The notes beneath the pieces are model-generated. The model was not told where the DNA came from, did not search any database, and was given only the letters and a program-made list of their open reading frames with translations. Below, one piece after another: positions 37,418 to 48,160 of a stretch of DNA of 64,000 nt. The translations under genes and the position numbers were made by a program. This stretch comes from Aliiglaciecola sp. M165. Lineage in GTDB: Bacteria; Pseudomonadota; Gammaproteobacteria; Enterobacterales; Alteromonadaceae. Position 1 is the first letter of the stretch; each line of letters starts with the position of its first letter. The stretch spans positions 1 through 64,000 of the forward strand of contig NZ_VKKH01000005.1 in the NCBI RefSeq assembly GCF_007197995.1, in the 5' to 3' direction.

Positions 37418-38290
37418 TTATTTCTTTGCTGCCGCCATTTGTGCCGCAACTTCTGCTGCGAAATCTTCTTCTTTCTTCTCGATACCTTCGCCAACTTCAA
37501 AACGCACGAAGTTAACTACGTCGGCACCTTTAGACTTAAGCATGTCACCAACTGATGTAGAAGGATCTTTAACAAAAGGCTGTCCAGTCAAGCTGATTTC
37601 ACCGGTGAATTTCTTCATGCGGCCAGAGACCATTTTCTCAGCAATATCAGCCGGCTTACCAGACTGAATAGCAATCTCAACTTGGATTTCTTTCTCTTTT
37701 GCAACAACCTCAGCAGGAACATCTTCAGGCTTAACGAATTGAGGACTCGCAGCAGCAACATGCATTGCAACATCTTTAGCAAGCTCTTCATCACCACCAT
37801 TAAGGATAGCAATAACACCAATACGTCCACCGTGGACGTAAGCGCCCAAGTTTTCGCCTTCAACAGAGATAACACGACGAGGAGAGATATTCTCACCAAT
37901 CTTAGCAACTAAAGTTTCACGTGCTTCGGTTACTTTAACGCCGTCAATCTCACTGTTGTTCAGTGTATCCATATCATTGATTTTGTTTGCAGACGCAAGA
38001 TCAACAAGCTTGTTAGCAAATGATAGGAAACCTTCGTCACGAGCAACAAAGTCAGTTTCACTGTTAATTTCCATCATAGTAGCAACACCATTTGCTACTT
38101 TAGTCATGATCACGCCTTCTGCAGCAATACGACCCGCTTTTTTAGCGGCTTTTGCTTGACCAGATTTACGCATATTTTCGATCGCTAGCTCGATGTCACC
38201 GTCTGTTTCAACAAGTGCTTTTTTACAATCAAGCATACCAGCGCCTGTGCGCTCGCGAAGTTCTTTAACTAGGGCTGCTGTCACTGCCAT
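37418..38290 (-). CDS. tsf: Translation elongation factor Ts
   Basis: The guanine nucleotide exchange factor for EF-Tu. The 290-aa protein opens with a UBA-like domain ([19 protein letters not shown]). The EF-Tu contact motif [17 protein letters not shown] follows, then coiled-coil and dimerisation regions. It lies 148 bp after rpsB in the same transcription unit, with several hairpins in between. Confidence 0.97.
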   Translation of the reverse strand: MAVTAALVKELRERTGAGMLDCKKALVETDGDIELAIENMRKSGQAKAAKKAGRIAAEGVIMTKVANGVATMMEINSETDFVARDEGFLSFANKLVDLASANKINDMDTLNNSEIDGVKVTEARETLVAKIGENISPRRVISVEGENLGAYVHGGRIGVIAILNGGDEELAKDVAMHVAAASPQFVKPEDVPAEVVAKEKEIQVEIAIQSGKPADIAEKMVSGRMKKFTGEISLTGQPFVKDPSTSVGDMLKSKGADVVNFVRFEVGEGIEKKEEDFAAEVAAQMAAAKK

Positions 38291-38334
38291 TTTGGATTCC
38301 TCAGCAATAAATAGTGTTCTTAATTTATGAAATA

Positions 38335-38432
38335 GGGGCCGTAATAAATTACCGCCCCTTTTAGAATTTGAGTGTCATGTTGTTACAGATAACCTTGCAA
38401 CACCATGACACAACCGCAACCTAACGTTGCGT
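38335..38432 (-). promoter_or_regulatory. Hairpin-rich rpsB-tsf intercistronic region
   Basis: Three stems can be drawn on the transcript. GTGTCATG-TGTT pairs with AACA-CATGACAC (38372-38411, 12 of 13 positions). GGGGC-GTAAT pairs with ATTAC-GCCCC (38335-38358). CGCAAC-GTTGCG lies just behind the rpsB stop (about 38415-38431). E. coli also has partial termination between these genes. Likely roles are attenuation or RNA processing that sets the S2 to EF-Ts ratio. Confidence 0.5.
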
Positions 38433-38438
38433 TACAGA

Positions 38439-39170
38439 TTACTCTGCAGCTTCAACGAAGTCGTCTTGTTCAGCTTGAACTTCAAGGTTCTGTTCACGAC
38501 CTTGAGATACAGCATTAGCCGCTGCGTTCAAGTAAAGCTGAATTGCACGGATTGCATCGTCGTTACCTGGGATAATGTAATCAACACCGTCTGGATTAGA
38601 GTTAGTATCAACAACAGAGATAACAGGGATACCAAGATTACGTGCTTCAGTGATAGCGATGTGCTCGTGATCAGCATCAACAACAAATAAACAGTCAGGC
38701 AGACCGCCCATGTCTTTGATACCACCTAAGCTGCTTTCTAGCTTAGTCATTTCACGTTGAAGCATAAGTACTTCTTTTTTGGTCAACTTTTCAAACGTGC
38801 CGTCTTGAGACTGCTGCTCAAGCTCTTTAAGACGTTTGATTGACTGACGAACTGTTTTCCAGTTAGTCAACATACCGCCCAACCAACGCTTGTTCACGTA
38901 GAACTGGTCACATTTCTGTGCAGCTTCTTTAACGGCATCACTTGCTGCACGCTTGGTGCCAACAAACAATACTTTACCTTTCTTAGCAGATACACCACTA
39001 ATGTAGTTCAATGCTTCATTGAACAAAGGAACGGTTTTTTCAAGGTTGATGATATGAACTTTGTTACGAGCGCCAAAGATGAAAGGCTTCATTTTTGGGT
39101 TCCAGTAACGAGTCTGGTGACCGAAGTGCACGCCCGCCTGGAGCATGTCACGCATAGATACGTTTGCCAT
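38439..39170 (-). CDS. rpsB: 30S ribosomal protein S2
   Basis: The ATG at 39170 ([20 protein letters not shown]) is chosen because GAGGAAA lies just upstream and the family starts here; a longer open frame reads into the leader. The 243-aa protein has [35 protein letters not shown] and [18 protein letters not shown] leader of about 160 nt lies between the predicted promoter and the ATG. In E. coli such a leader mediates autoregulation by S2. Confidence 0.97.
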   Translation of the reverse strand: MANVSMRDMLQAGVHFGHQTRYWNPKMKPFIFGARNKVHIINLEKTVPLFNEALNYISGVSAKKGKVLFVGTKRAASDAVKEAAQKCDQFYVNKRWLGGMLTNWKTVRQSIKRLKELEQQSQDGTFEKLTKKEVLMLQREMTKLESSLGGIKDMGGLPDCLFVVDADHEHIAITEARNLGIPVISVVDTNSNPDGVDYIIPGNDDAIRAIQLYLNAAANAVSQGREQNLEVQAEQDDFVEAAE

Positions 39171-39342
39171 TATAATTTCCTCAATTGGGGTTAGGCCTCC
39201 ATACATCCCATCTGTCGATCCATTCGAGCGGCAAAACCCGTTGTGGACACCCCGACACATGTGTCGATGTATGTGTGTTATTTAAAGTTTATTTTCGCGA
39301 TATAGAGCAACCAAACAGAGTTACCCTTAAATTGCGGTGCGC

Positions 39343-39371
39343 TTTATATCACGTCGAGCGTTGACACGCAA
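39343..39371 (-). promoter_or_regulatory. Predicted rpsB-tsf promoter with GC-rich discriminator
   Basis: On the minus strand TTGCGT (39366-39371), a 17-nt spacer and TATAAA (39343-39348) are followed by GCGCACCGC. The discriminator is that of growth-rate and stringently regulated ribosomal promoters. It implies a leader of roughly 160 nt before rpsB. Confidence 0.55.
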
Positions 39372-39544
39372 ACAGATTCGCTCTTTTCACAAGTTTTCGT
39401 TATATCAATTGTTTCCAAATCGACATCATCCCGGTGACAAAAGGACTAGGTTCTATACAACGGTTTTGCGAGAAGTTACAATCCGCATTCTGAATTTTTG
39501 CGAAACATCGATGTGTGAGCATCTGCTCGATAGGAAAAACCGCT

Positions 39545-40336
39545 TTGACAATTACCATCAAAACACCAGAAGAGATTGAAAAAATGCGCGTGGCGGGTCG
39601 TTTGGCCGCTGAAGTACTGCAGATGATCGGGCCTCATGTGAAAAAGGGTGTCACCACTGATGAACTCAATCAAATCTGTCATAATTACATTGTTAATGAG
39701 CAACAAGGGATCCCAGCGCCGTTAAATTACGGTAATCCGCCTTTTCCTAAATCCATCTGTACGTCAGTAAATCATGTGATTTGCCATGGCATCCCAGCAG
39801 ACAAAAAACTTAAAGATGGCGATATCGTTAACATCGACGTGACGGTAATTAAAGATGGCTATCACGGTGACACGTCAAAAATGTTTGTGGTGGGTAAACC
39901 CAGTATCTTGGCAGAACGTTTAATCCGCGTGACCCAAGAAAGTTTGTACATGGCAATTAAGCTGGTAAAACCTGGCACTCGATTGGGTGACATTGGCCAT
40001 ATCATTCAACAACATGCCGAAAAACATAATTATTCGATTGTCAGAGAATATTGTGGTCATGGGATTGGAGCCAATTTCCATGAAGAACCCCAGGTCGTGC
40101 ATTATGGTCGGCCCAACACTGGCGAAGTTCTAAAAGAAGGCATGTGTTTTACTATTGAGCCGATGGTCAATGCAGGTAAACGTTACTCAAAGATCCTCCC
40201 GGATCAATGGACGGTGGTGACTAAAGATCGAAGCTTAAGCGCCCAATGGGAGCACACCCTTCTAGTGACAAGTGACGGCGTAGAAATCCTAACCCTGCGA
40301 GAAGACGAGCAAATTGATCGAGTCATATCGCACTAA
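39545..40336 (+). CDS. map: Methionine aminopeptidase, type I
   Basis: It removes the initiator methionine from nascent proteins. A TTG start at 39545 is preferred: AGGA lies about 9 nt upstream and the protein then begins MTITIKTPEEIEKMRVAGR, the family start. A GTG at 39515 would add ten non-family residues. The 263-aa enzyme has all five metal ligands: two Asp in NIDVTVIKDGYHGDTSKMF, His in YCGHGIGANFHEEP, Glu in CFTIEPMVNAG and Glu in QWEHTLLVT. It is divergent from rpsB, as in E. coli. Confidence 0.95.
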   Translation: MTITIKTPEEIEKMRVAGRLAAEVLQMIGPHVKKGVTTDELNQICHNYIVNEQQGIPAPLNYGNPPFPKSICTSVNHVICHGIPADKKLKDGDIVNIDVTVIKDGYHGDTSKMFVVGKPSILAERLIRVTQESLYMAIKLVKPGTRLGDIGHIIQQHAEKHNYSIVREYCGHGIGANFHEEPQVVHYGRPNTGEVLKEGMCFTIEPMVNAGKRYSKILPDQWTVVTKDRSLSAQWEHTLLVTSDGVEILTLREDEQIDRVISH

Positions 40337-40534
40337 AATTGACTATCTTGGGTAATTGTCAAAAAAGATAACACATCATTTTCATACACTTATGAAGATT
40401 GATTATGACTCACCTATTTTAGTTATTTGCCTAAACCTTGCGCTTGTTAGACACTTCGACATCATTTTTCTTTGGATGAGAGCATAATAGCACTTCGTCC
40501 AATCAACAATTCGCGTGCAGCCTGAGGTATTCTT

Positions 40535-43180
40535 TTGTCGTTGACAGATCTAATTAACAAAGTTGAAGCCATAGACGATATCAACAATCTTCCCGCATTC
40601 AAGCAATGTGTTGCCGACAGCTATACCTGGTTGGAAGAAAATTTTGACCAAGTCGCCGTTGACCAGCTTGTGCACGAGCGTGCCTCTTTTGTTGATGCCT
40701 TGCTTCGTCATGCATGGGTGTTAATTGGTTTAGATAACATAAAAGGGCTAACCTTAATCGCTGTTGGGGGCTATGGTCGAGGACAGTTGCAACCCCATTC
40801 AGATGTCGATTTACTCATTCTAAGTCCCAAAGCTATCAATAAGTCTGCACAGGACAAAGTCAGTCAATTCATTACCTTATTATGGGACATGAAGTTAGAT
40901 ATCGGCCAATCGGTGCGAACGGTAAAAGAAACCTTCAAACTGGCAAGCACTGATATCACCATCGCTACAAATCTCGTCGAGTCTAGGCTGTTGACCGGTG
41001 ATCTAGATACCTTTGAATCCTTGCAGAAAAAACTGCTGGGCAAAGGCTATTGGAGCAGTAAAGATTTTTTCACTGCTAAATATCAAGAACAGAAAGATCG
41101 CCACAGCAAATTCAACGATACGTCTTACAACCTTGAACCAAACGTAAAAGAAAACCCAGGATGCCTGCGTGACATTCAATCTATAGGTTGGGTAGCTAAG
41201 CAGCATTTCAATGTTTGGAATGGCCGAGAATTAGTTGAGCATGGCTATTTTACTGAGAGTGAATGGGCGGAATTGATTGAGTGTCGATCACACTTATGGC
41301 GAATTCGCTTTGCCTTGCACATGGTATCTGGTCGCAGCGAAAACCGCTTATTATTTGACTACCAGGCCGATGTGGCGGAAAAACTCGGATACGGTAACGG
41401 CAAACCTGCTGTGGAAAAAATGATGAAAGCATTTTTTCGCATTGTCCGTCGCGTTAGTGAACTTAATGAAATGCTTCTGCAATATTTCAAACAAGATATT
41501 TTGGACGTTAAGGTTAAACATGTCTGCATAGTCGACCAAGATTTTGAGCTGGCCGACGGCTTAATCGCCACGCGACAAGACAAGGTGTTTGAATCGCCAG
41601 AGCACATTTTGAGGTTTTTGCTGCTTGTCGCCAATACACCGGAATGCACAGGCCTGCATTCTAGTTGTTTAAGACAATTACGCAACGCTCGCCGAGCATT
41701 CAGTCAACAATACTTTTGTGAACGGAAAGAATGTCGCAAGTTATTTATGCAATTGATGAGGCATCCTGACTTCTTCGGGTTAGCCTGGGACTTGATGTAT
41801 AAACACGGAATATTGCAGGCGTATTTACCTCAATGGGATCACATCGTCGGCATGATGCAATTTGACTTGTTCCACGCTTACACAGTTGATGAACACACCC
41901 ATCGTTTGGTTAAAAACGTCTATCGTTACCATTTAGACGACAACAAAGAATTTCCTCGCTGTAAGCGGATTGTCCGAGAAGCCGACAAACCAGAACTACT
42001 CTATATTGCTGCGATTTTTCATGATATTGGTAAAGGCCGAAATGGCGATCACTCCGTATTGGGTGCCCAAGATGTGATTGAATTTTGCCAAATGCATGAT
42101 ATTGACGGTGACGATGCTGAACTGATTCGATGGTTAGTCGCCAGTCACTTGTTAATGTCGGTCGTTGCCCAGCGCAGAGATATTTACGATCCAGACATTA
42201 TTGGTGAATTCGCTGCAGCAGTAAAAAGTCACAATCATCTTAAACATCTTTATGCCCTGACGTTGGCAGATATTCGAGCGACTAATAATAACTTGTGGAA
42301 TGATTGGAAGGCGTCATTGCTCAGAGAACTTTACCTATTGACACAAAAAGCCCTGGATAACGGATTGCAGTGCGGAGCGACATTGATAGAACGGGTTAAC
42401 AAGCACCAATTAGAAGCGCGGGATTTGCTCAAAGAGCATGGCCTTAGTGCCAACGACATCGATCAATTTTGGCGCAGATTAAACAACGATTATTTTGCAC
42501 GATTCAGCCCAGCACAACTAGCCTGGCATACACAAGAAGTGGCAAAAGCTAACATTGCCGACAACCATACATTGACGGTAGCCCTAAACGATTCAACCAC
42601 TAAAGCAGGTACTGAATTGTTGGTATACGGAAAGAATCGTCCGGCTTTATTTGCACAAATTGCTTCGGTGCTAGACAGCCGCAACTGTAGTATTCATGAC
42701 GCTCAGATCACTATCACCAGCGATGATTATGTTTTCGATAGCTTTATTTTGTTGGAACAAGATGGATCACGCATTAGTTCGCCGAGCCGAATGAAGAGCC
42801 TCAAAACAGCCATTGAAACGCAATTAGCGAAACCCGGAAAAGAACACAGTAATAAGCGTAAGATGTCTCGTCGTATGAAACAATTGGACGTCAAAACCAA
42901 AGTGCGCTTCTACCAAAGCAGTTCAGATGTCACCATGATGGAATTGGAAGCATTGGACGCCCCTGGGCTTTTGGCAAAAGTTGGTCATCTATTCGTGGAC
43001 CTTAACCTGACTCTGCATATGGCAAAAATCACCACTATTGGTGAGCGCGCAGAAGATTTATTTATTATCGCCAATCAAGATGAAAAAGCGGTAACAACCG
43101 AACAACAAGTACAACTTAAAAAACGATTATCTCAATTATTAGATCAACCTCAGAATAACGGTGAAACATGTCCGACCTAA
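40535..43180 (+). CDS. glnD: Bifunctional uridylyltransferase / uridylyl-removing enzyme GlnD
   Basis: The glutamine sensor that adds or removes UMP on PII proteins. The start is TTG at 40535, with GAGG about 8 nt upstream. The 881-aa protein has the nucleotidyltransferase motif [20 protein letters not shown] (about 75-94). An HD domain for UMP removal follows ([18 protein letters not shown], about 495-512), and two ACT domains lie at the C-terminus (about 690-770 and 805-875) that sense glutamine. It overlaps dapD by 13 nt. The order map-glnD-dapD matches E. coli. Confidence 0.97.
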   Translation: MSLTDLINKVEAIDDINNLPAFKQCVADSYTWLEENFDQVAVDQLVHERASFVDALLRHAWVLIGLDNIKGLTLIAVGGYGRGQLQPHSDVDLLILSPKAINKSAQDKVSQFITLLWDMKLDIGQSVRTVKETFKLASTDITIATNLVESRLLTGDLDTFESLQKKLLGKGYWSSKDFFTAKYQEQKDRHSKFNDTSYNLEPNVKENPGCLRDIQSIGWVAKQHFNVWNGRELVEHGYFTESEWAELIECRSHLWRIRFALHMVSGRSENRLLFDYQADVAEKLGYGNGKPAVEKMMKAFFRIVRRVSELNEMLLQYFKQDILDVKVKHVCIVDQDFELADGLIATRQDKVFESPEHILRFLLLVANTPECTGLHSSCLRQLRNARRAFSQQYFCERKECRKLFMQLMRHPDFFGLAWDLMYKHGILQAYLPQWDHIVGMMQFDLFHAYTVDEHTHRLVKNVYRYHLDDNKEFPRCKRIVREADKPELLYIAAIFHDIGKGRNGDHSVLGAQDVIEFCQMHDIDGDDAELIRWLVASHLLMSVVAQRRDIYDPDIIGEFAAAVKSHNHLKHLYALTLADIRATNNNLWNDWKASLLRELYLLTQKALDNGLQCGATLIERVNKHQLEARDLLKEHGLSANDIDQFWRRLNNDYFARFSPAQLAWHTQEVAKANIADNHTLTVALNDSTTKAGTELLVYGKNRPALFAQIASVLDSRNCSIHDAQITITSDDYVFDSFILLEQDGSRISSPSRMKSLKTAIETQLAKPGKEHSNKRKMSRRMKQLDVKTKVRFYQSSSDVTMMELEALDAPGLLAKVGHLFVDLNLTLHMAKITTIGERAEDLFIIANQDEKAVTTEQQVQLKKRLSQLLDQPQNNGETCPT

Positions 43181-43992
43181 AAAACAAAATTGAATCCGCG
43201 TTTGAACAACGCGCCTCTATCACAGCTGCTAACGTCGATGCTGAAACAAAGAACGCAGTATTAGACGCTATTGCAATGTTAAACTCTGGCGAAGCTAGAG
43301 TTGCTGAAAAGATTGCTGGGGAGTGGGTCGTTCATCAATGGCTGAAAAAAGCCGTGTTGTTGTATTTTCGTATCAACGACAACGACGTAATGGAAGGAGC
43401 AGAAAGTCGCTTCTATGACAAAGTGCCTTTAAAATACGCAGACTATACTAAAGCCAAGTTTGCTGAAGAAGGTGTTCGTGTTGTGCCACCTGCGGCAGTA
43501 CGAACCGGCTCTTTTGTAGGTAAAAACGTTGTATTAATGCCCTCTTACGTCAATATCGGGGCTTTTGTTGACGAAGGCACCATGGTCGATACCTGGGCGA
43601 CGGTTGGCTCTTGTGCACAAATCGGTAAAAATGTTCATCTTTCTGGTGGTGTAGGCATAGGGGGGGTCCTTGAACCACTCCAAGCCAACCCGACGATTAT
43701 TGAAGATAACTGTTTCATCGGCGCACGCTCAGAAATCGTCGAGGGCGTTGTAGTAGAGGAAGGCGCGGTAATTTCGATGGGCGTATATATCGGCCAAAGC
43801 ACGCGCATTTATGACCGGGAGACAGGTGAAATCCATTATGGTCGAGTCCCAGCAGGCTCAGTTGTAGTTTCGGGTAGCTTGCCAAGTAAGGATGGTAAAT
43901 ACAGTTTGTATGCTGCCGTTATCGTGAAAAAAGTGGATGCGCAGACACGCTCAAAAGTGGGAATTAACGCACTACTGAGAGCCGCTGAATAA
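43168..43992 (+). CDS. dapD: 2,3,4,5-tetrahydropyridine-2,6-dicarboxylate N-succinyltransferase
   Basis: It succinylates tetrahydrodipicolinate in the lysine/meso-DAP pathway that feeds peptidoglycan. The 274-aa trimeric left-handed beta-helix enzyme has [40 protein letters not shown] and [20 protein letters not shown]. The start lies inside the glnD 3' end, so expression is translationally coupled. A terminator follows. Confidence 0.97.
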   Translation: MSDLKNKIESAFEQRASITAANVDAETKNAVLDAIAMLNSGEARVAEKIAGEWVVHQWLKKAVLLYFRINDNDVMEGAESRFYDKVPLKYADYTKAKFAEEGVRVVPPAAVRTGSFVGKNVVLMPSYVNIGAFVDEGTMVDTWATVGSCAQIGKNVHLSGGVGIGGVLEPLQANPTIIEDNCFIGARSEIVEGVVVEEGAVISMGVYIGQSTRIYDRETGEIHYGRVPAGSVVVSGSLPSKDGKYSLYAAVIVKKVDAQTRSKVGINALLRAAE

Positions 43993-44008
43993 TATCCAAT
44001 CCAATACT

Positions 44009-44034
44009 GGGGTAATCAAATTTGATTGCCCCTT
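44009..44034 (+). terminator. Terminator after dapD
   Basis: GGGG-AATCAAATTTGATT-CCCC forms a hairpin followed by TTCTAACTATTTTT. It ends the map-glnD-dapD region and faces a convergent amidohydrolase gene. Confidence 0.65.
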
Positions 44035-44038
44035 CTAA

Positions 44039-45400
44039 CTATTTTTCTACTAACTCTCCGTCAGACACCCAGATTTTGCCGTCTTTTATCACCATATCGA
44101 CGTATTTCAACATATTGATATCGAATAGTGGATCACCGTCAACAATCAAAACATCAGCCAATTTACCGGGCTCGAGAGTGCCTAACATTCTACCCTGCCC
44201 TAAAATCTCTGCGTTCGTTTTGGTCGCTGCTGTAATGACCCTTGATGGTGACATCCCACTATCCACCAGTGCAGACATTTCTCGCCAAATCGCATCATTG
44301 TGAAAATTCAATGGGCTCGCAGCATCAGTGCCAACCCCAATGTACGCATTGGCTTGAATAAACTGTTTTGCATTGATCTGAGCGTGACGAATTTCATCAG
44401 GCGTATCATGAAAATAGGACAACCTATGAAATTGTTTAAAACTTCGTTGTAACTCCTGATAAAGATCCTCTGGCATGTCTCCTTGCATTTGAGGCGTATC
44501 TAATCGACCAGGGTTGTTTAAGGTAGCAGGGTACACCCAGATCCTATGCGCAATCGTTTGAATAACCGGAGTGCGAGACTCAGCAATGCGTCTGATAAGT
44601 TCATCAGGGTAAGGCGGCATTTTTGCACTACCTACATGTTGCAATACGTCCACCCCGGCATTAAGTGCTTTTTCGATTGCGTCGACTTTATACAGGTGAG
44701 CATGGACTTTTACGCCGCGCTCATGGGCGACTTTCACCACGGCTTGATAATCTTGCAAGGTAAGACCCAGCCAAAGTTTGATCACATCTACCCCTTGGTC
44801 GATTAGGTACTTTGCCTGTTTCGCTGCTTGTTTGGGGGAATTCACTACCAGCTGATATTCATCTGGCACACCATCCAATTTAATGCGGGTGATCCAGGGG
44901 CCGGACACAGTCAACCGCGGACCTGGGATTTGCCCAGCTTCGATGCGCGCCTTGGTATCAAGAATAGAAAGTGGACTGCCCAAATCCACCGCAGAAGTTA
45001 CGCCCGCCCGCAACATTTGTTTCGCCGCGATGGGCATTATCTCATCCAGCCGTTTGGTACCGCCAATAAAGCGATAATACTGGTCGTAATCACCGTGACC
45101 AATCAAATCCAGATGCATGTGCAAATCGATTAACCCAGGTAAAACCGTTTTACCCCGGGCATCAATGATCTGCGCATCTTTGGGGATCGAAACCTCATGT
45201 TTCGACCCTGCGGCAGTGATTTTATTACCTTGGATCAGCACCACCGAGTGATGAATGGCGGGTGTTTCATAGCCATCTAAAAGCATTCCGCCAACAATCG
45301 CAATCGTTTTGGGTTGATTGTCTCCACCTGCTACAGCAGCAGTAAAAATCAGCACAACAAAGATTAGGCAGCTTTTAAACTGCCAACTAAAAGGATTCAT
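44039..45400 (-). CDS. Exported metal-dependent amidohydrolase (imidazolonepropionase-like)
   Basis: Two consecutive ATGs follow AAGGAGG; the second (45400) has the better spacing. The 453-aa product has a signal peptide (hydrophobic LIFVVLIFTAAVAGG), so it is probably periplasmic. It has the amidohydrolase opening GKTVLPGLIDLHMHLDLIGH (HxH metal motif), VKVHAHLYKVDAIEKALNAG, GVDVLQHVG, GVGTDAASPLNF (metal Asp) and LEPGKLADVLIVDGDPL. Related secreted enzymes act on prolyl dipeptides or organophosphates; the substrate is not predictable. It stands alone between dapD and the truC group. Confidence 0.85.
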   Translation of the reverse strand: MNPFSWQFKSCLIFVVLIFTAAVAGGDNQPKTIAIVGGMLLDGYETPAIHHSVVLIQGNKITAAGSKHEVSIPKDAQIIDARGKTVLPGLIDLHMHLDLIGHGDYDQYYRFIGGTKRLDEIMPIAAKQMLRAGVTSAVDLGSPLSILDTKARIEAGQIPGPRLTVSGPWITRIKLDGVPDEYQLVVNSPKQAAKQAKYLIDQGVDVIKLWLGLTLQDYQAVVKVAHERGVKVHAHLYKVDAIEKALNAGVDVLQHVGSAKMPPYPDELIRRIAESRTPVIQTIAHRIWVYPATLNNPGRLDTPQMQGDMPEDLYQELQRSFKQFHRLSYFHDTPDEIRHAQINAKQFIQANAYIGVGTDAASPLNFHNDAIWREMSALVDSGMSPSRVITAATKTNAEILGQGRMLGTLEPGKLADVLIVDGDPLFDINMLKYVDMVIKDGKIWVSDGELVEK

Positions 45401-45470
45401 CATCGCCTCCTTAGAAGCTGTGCTTTGTGATTATCAATGTGCTCAAGCGTATTCGTATACCCAGTGAATA

Positions 45471-45920
45471 TTAAGCGACAAGTTGCGGCAGCAATGTCTC
45501 AACCCAGGGCACAACGTCACCTTCTGGCTCTAAAGTTTCCATCGCATCAACGATAAGCAGATCCGCTGCCGGTTTGCCTTGTAATTCTAGCAAAACCTCA
45601 AAAATCTGTTTTCCAGCGCCACAAAATGTATCACCGTAACTACTGTCACCCAACCCAGCCACAGCAAAAGGTTTTTGCGCCATTAACGGCATCTTGTCGC
45701 GAAGATCCATCACAAAGAATTCTATGTTTTGTGGTAAATCTCCCTGTCCTGTGGTTGAGCTAACAAATAAAACGGATTTGCTTGAGGTGAAGTCTTCAAT
45801 AGTGGGGTCGGTGAACACTTCTACACTGTGACCTTTACCTGCGATCATATCTTCAACCTGCTCAGCTACGTGCTGGGCGTTGCCATACACTGAACCGACA
45901 AAAATACCTACATCTGCCAT
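45471..45920 (-). CDS. Flavodoxin (YqcA/MioC-like)
   Basis: A 149-aa FMN electron carrier. The phosphate loop is in VGSVYGNAQHVAEQVEDM, the FMN-contacting loop in VSSTTGQGDLPQNIEFF, and a third loop in GLGDSSYGDTFCGAGK. Its ATG shares one base with the truC stop (TAATG). The order yqcC-truC-flavodoxin is that of E. coli yqcC-truC-yqcA, which supports YqcA identity. The redox partner is unknown. Confidence 0.85.
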   Translation of the reverse strand: MADVGIFVGSVYGNAQHVAEQVEDMIAGKGHSVEVFTDPTIEDFTSSKSVLFVSSTTGQGDLPQNIEFFVMDLRDKMPLMAQKPFAVAGLGDSSYGDTFCGAGKQIFEVLLELQGKPAADLLIVDAMETLEPEGDVVPWVETLLPQLVA

Positions 45921-46678
45921 TAACGGGTTTCCTCTTGATGAATTGATTGGTGTAACTGTGAAGGGGTCATTCCCCAGGAATAAAGTAAATCTGCCATTCT
46001 TTTGTCGAAATGGCTACGTAAAATCAGTGGATTTTTTTCTACCGGATGCATTAACGCCATTTCAAAGCAGGTCAACGCCATGCCTTCAAAGTTATACTGC
46101 AGACGCACAAATTGATTTTGTTTTCCATCACCATGAGTGGTATCTCCCACGATTGGGTGGCGAATATGCGCCATATGGCGTCTAAGTTGATGCTTTCTCC
46201 CCGTTTTAGGCATTAGCTTAATAAGGCTATATCGAGCAGATTGATAACGACCGACCGGAAAAGGTAGCTCAAACGATTGTAGAGTTTGAAAATCAGTCAG
46301 TGCATCTTGCGGCGCTTTGTCTTGGCGCGCTTTTTTATCGGCGATTTTGTCGAGTTTTTCTTTTAACGCATAATCGATTTGCCCTTGCTCGGGACTATAA
46401 CCTCGAACAATTGCGTAATAGGTTTTAGATACGTGTTTAAGGGTGAGCTGTTCTGTCAACATTCGTGCTACATCGGATGACAAGGCAAACAACAAGACAC
46501 CTGAAGTGGGACGATCCAATCTATGCACAGGAAACACGTGCTGATTAATCTGATCACGCAGCATTTGCATGGCGAAGACGGTTTCGCGTTTATCGATTAA
46601 ACTTCTGTGCACCAACAATCCAGCAGGTTTATGAATAGCGACAACATGTTCATCCTGATATATCACCTCTAACATCAT
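45920..46678 (-). CDS. truC: tRNA pseudouridine(65) synthase TruC
   Basis: It makes pseudouridine 65 in certain tRNAs. The 252-aa RluA-family protein has the catalytic aspartate in FPVHRLDRPTSGVLLFAL. The opening LEVIYQDEHVVAIHKPAGLL and the C-terminal GRKHQLRRHMAHIRHPIVGD are typical. Its start overlaps the yqcC stop (ATGA) and its stop overlaps the flavodoxin start. Confidence 0.92.
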   Translation of the reverse strand: MMLEVIYQDEHVVAIHKPAGLLVHRSLIDKRETVFAMQMLRDQINQHVFPVHRLDRPTSGVLLFALSSDVARMLTEQLTLKHVSKTYYAIVRGYSPEQGQIDYALKEKLDKIADKKARQDKAPQDALTDFQTLQSFELPFPVGRYQSARYSLIKLMPKTGRKHQLRRHMAHIRHPIVGDTTHGDGKQNQFVRLQYNFEGMALTCFEMALMHPVEKNPLILRSHFDKRMADLLYSWGMTPSQLHQSIHQEETR

Positions 46679-47013
46679 TTATTCTCCACGCCCGATGCAA
46701 ACTGCGCGTCAATATCGGCAATTATCTGAAGAACTCCGTTATGTGTTTTAGAACAAAATTGCCCCTCAGCTGCGGGTAACAAACACAAAGCATTGGGCAT
46801 TGGCGCGTCAGACTCAATAATGATGGTCATTTTTGGGATAAAAACAAATTGCAACCACTGCTCAAATGTCATCACATTGCAGGCAAAAGGCACACCTTGT
46901 GTCATAGCCTGATGCAGGGTGGAATCACAAATAGGCGTTAACGACCATAAGCCACAGGCCTTCATGTGTTCAGCTAAATGATTGAGTAACGATAATAAAA
47001 CGTGCTTGTACAT
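46675..47013 (-). CDS. yqcC: YqcC family protein (DUF446)
   Basis: The start at 47013 (MYKHVLLSLLNHLAEHMK) gives 112 aa, close to E. coli YqcC; a longer frame adds 30 residues of intergenic sequence. The conserved core is VMTFEQWLQFVFIPKMTIII followed by a P-N-ALCLLPAAE stretch. It is a small helical protein of unknown function, always linked to truC. The ATGA overlap with truC shows coupling. Divergent from the DUF3549 gene. Confidence 0.82.
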   Translation of the reverse strand: MYKHVLLSLLNHLAEHMKACGLWSLTPICDSTLHQAMTQGVPFACNVMTFEQWLQFVFIPKMTIIIESDAPMPNALCLLPAAEGQFCSKTHNGVLQIIADIDAQFASGVENK

Positions 47014-47117
47014 TAAATATGGGACTTTTATGTTTGCTTTCTTTTGATTTAGTGGTGCAAACAGTATAATCCTGCCTGCCTTTAAAACGACTAACGATAT
47101 CATAACGTAAAGCCCCT

Positions 47118-48158
47118 ATGAGCAGCAGCCAAATCTCAACAATCAGTGAGTTTTTATTACACGCCGGTACCGATTATCGTGTTTTTGACATGGGTCGAGG
47201 AATTAGAGCGCTAGAAACACAAGCCTTCCTAGATTTGGAGAGTGGAAAACACGCTGCACCTTATCCGCGTAATCAGCATGCATGGTTTGGGATCGTTTTT
47301 TGGGACAAAACCCGTTCCACGCAACAATACATTTGGTTCGTTAAGTTACCCTTGGACGAACAAGGTTTAATCGTAGGTGCTTCGCGCAATCACTTTTTGC
47401 AGATTATCGTTGATGCCCTAGGTAGCCAGCTTGAAAATACCGAAGCCAAAAACGGGCAATTACCAGAAAATCTCTACACGTTCATTCCTAATCAGCACCA
47501 ACTAGCGGATTTTAATAGCATTAGTCGAGCAACCCTTAATCTCGGACATTCACAATTTCACACTGCAGCCTGGGCATATTTACAAGCTCCTCTTGTGCTC
47601 GATTGGCAAGGGGTTGCGTTGCAAGGAATCGCCGATGTGGTGTCTCAGATGCAAGAGCCTGACGTAAAACAGGTCATTGCACAGCACCTGACTCGATACC
47701 CTACTCAGGTTGTTTTTTCTTTGTTGGTGAGTTTAGAGAATCAAACTACTGACCAAAAAGTTTTTGAAGCCATTCATAGTTGGATTCTTGACCACAAGCA
47801 AGATCCCATCGCGTGGCAACATGGTTTAAGGGCATTAAGTCGTAACGAATTTAGAACTGGTGTTAAGCAACTTTTGGAAAACGTGCTGGCTAGCGAAGTC
47901 GCCAACGACCCAAATACTCTTTTAGTGATAAGTGGCAGGCTTTGGCAGCATTTGTCAGAGCCTGGTCTGCTGCAAAGCTTTATGCAAAAAACCGCCGACG
48001 TCGACCCAAGCTATGCCTTATTTCAGGGTGTATTTCGTGATTTGGTGCAAGTGCCTGATCTTAGAAACGCCATGCTAATGCTATTGAGATTGCCTGAAAA
48101 ACCCCCAGTATTAGCGCAGGCCATTGGTAGCCTGTTTCAAAACCCTAAAGGCAGTTAA
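47118..48158 (+). CDS. DUF3549 family protein
   Basis: A 346-aa soluble protein. The opening SSQISTISEFLLHAGTDYRV and the FDMGRGIRAL and NQHAWFGIVFWDK segments mark DUF3549, a gammaproteobacterial family of unknown function. The C-terminal half is helical, with repeats resembling a HEAT-like array (LTRYPTQVVFSLLVSLENQ). It precedes DUF3301 by 2 nt, the same pairing seen in Vibrio and Shewanella. Confidence 0.85.
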   Translation: MSSSQISTISEFLLHAGTDYRVFDMGRGIRALETQAFLDLESGKHAAPYPRNQHAWFGIVFWDKTRSTQQYIWFVKLPLDEQGLIVGASRNHFLQIIVDALGSQLENTEAKNGQLPENLYTFIPNQHQLADFNSISRATLNLGHSQFHTAAWAYLQAPLVLDWQGVALQGIADVVSQMQEPDVKQVIAQHLTRYPTQVVFSLLVSLENQTTDQKVFEAIHSWILDHKQDPIAWQHGLRALSRNEFRTGVKQLLENVLASEVANDPNTLLVISGRLWQHLSEPGLLQSFMQKTADVDPSYALFQGVFRDLVQVPDLRNAMLMLLRLPEKPPVLAQAIGSLFQNPKGS

Positions 48159-48160
48159 GC

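Noticed and set aside
39361-39389. TTGACA as -35 of a map promoter
   Set aside because: A perfect -35, but 17 nt downstream reads TTTTCA, a poor -10. The same DNA is better explained as part of the rpsB promoter on the other strand.
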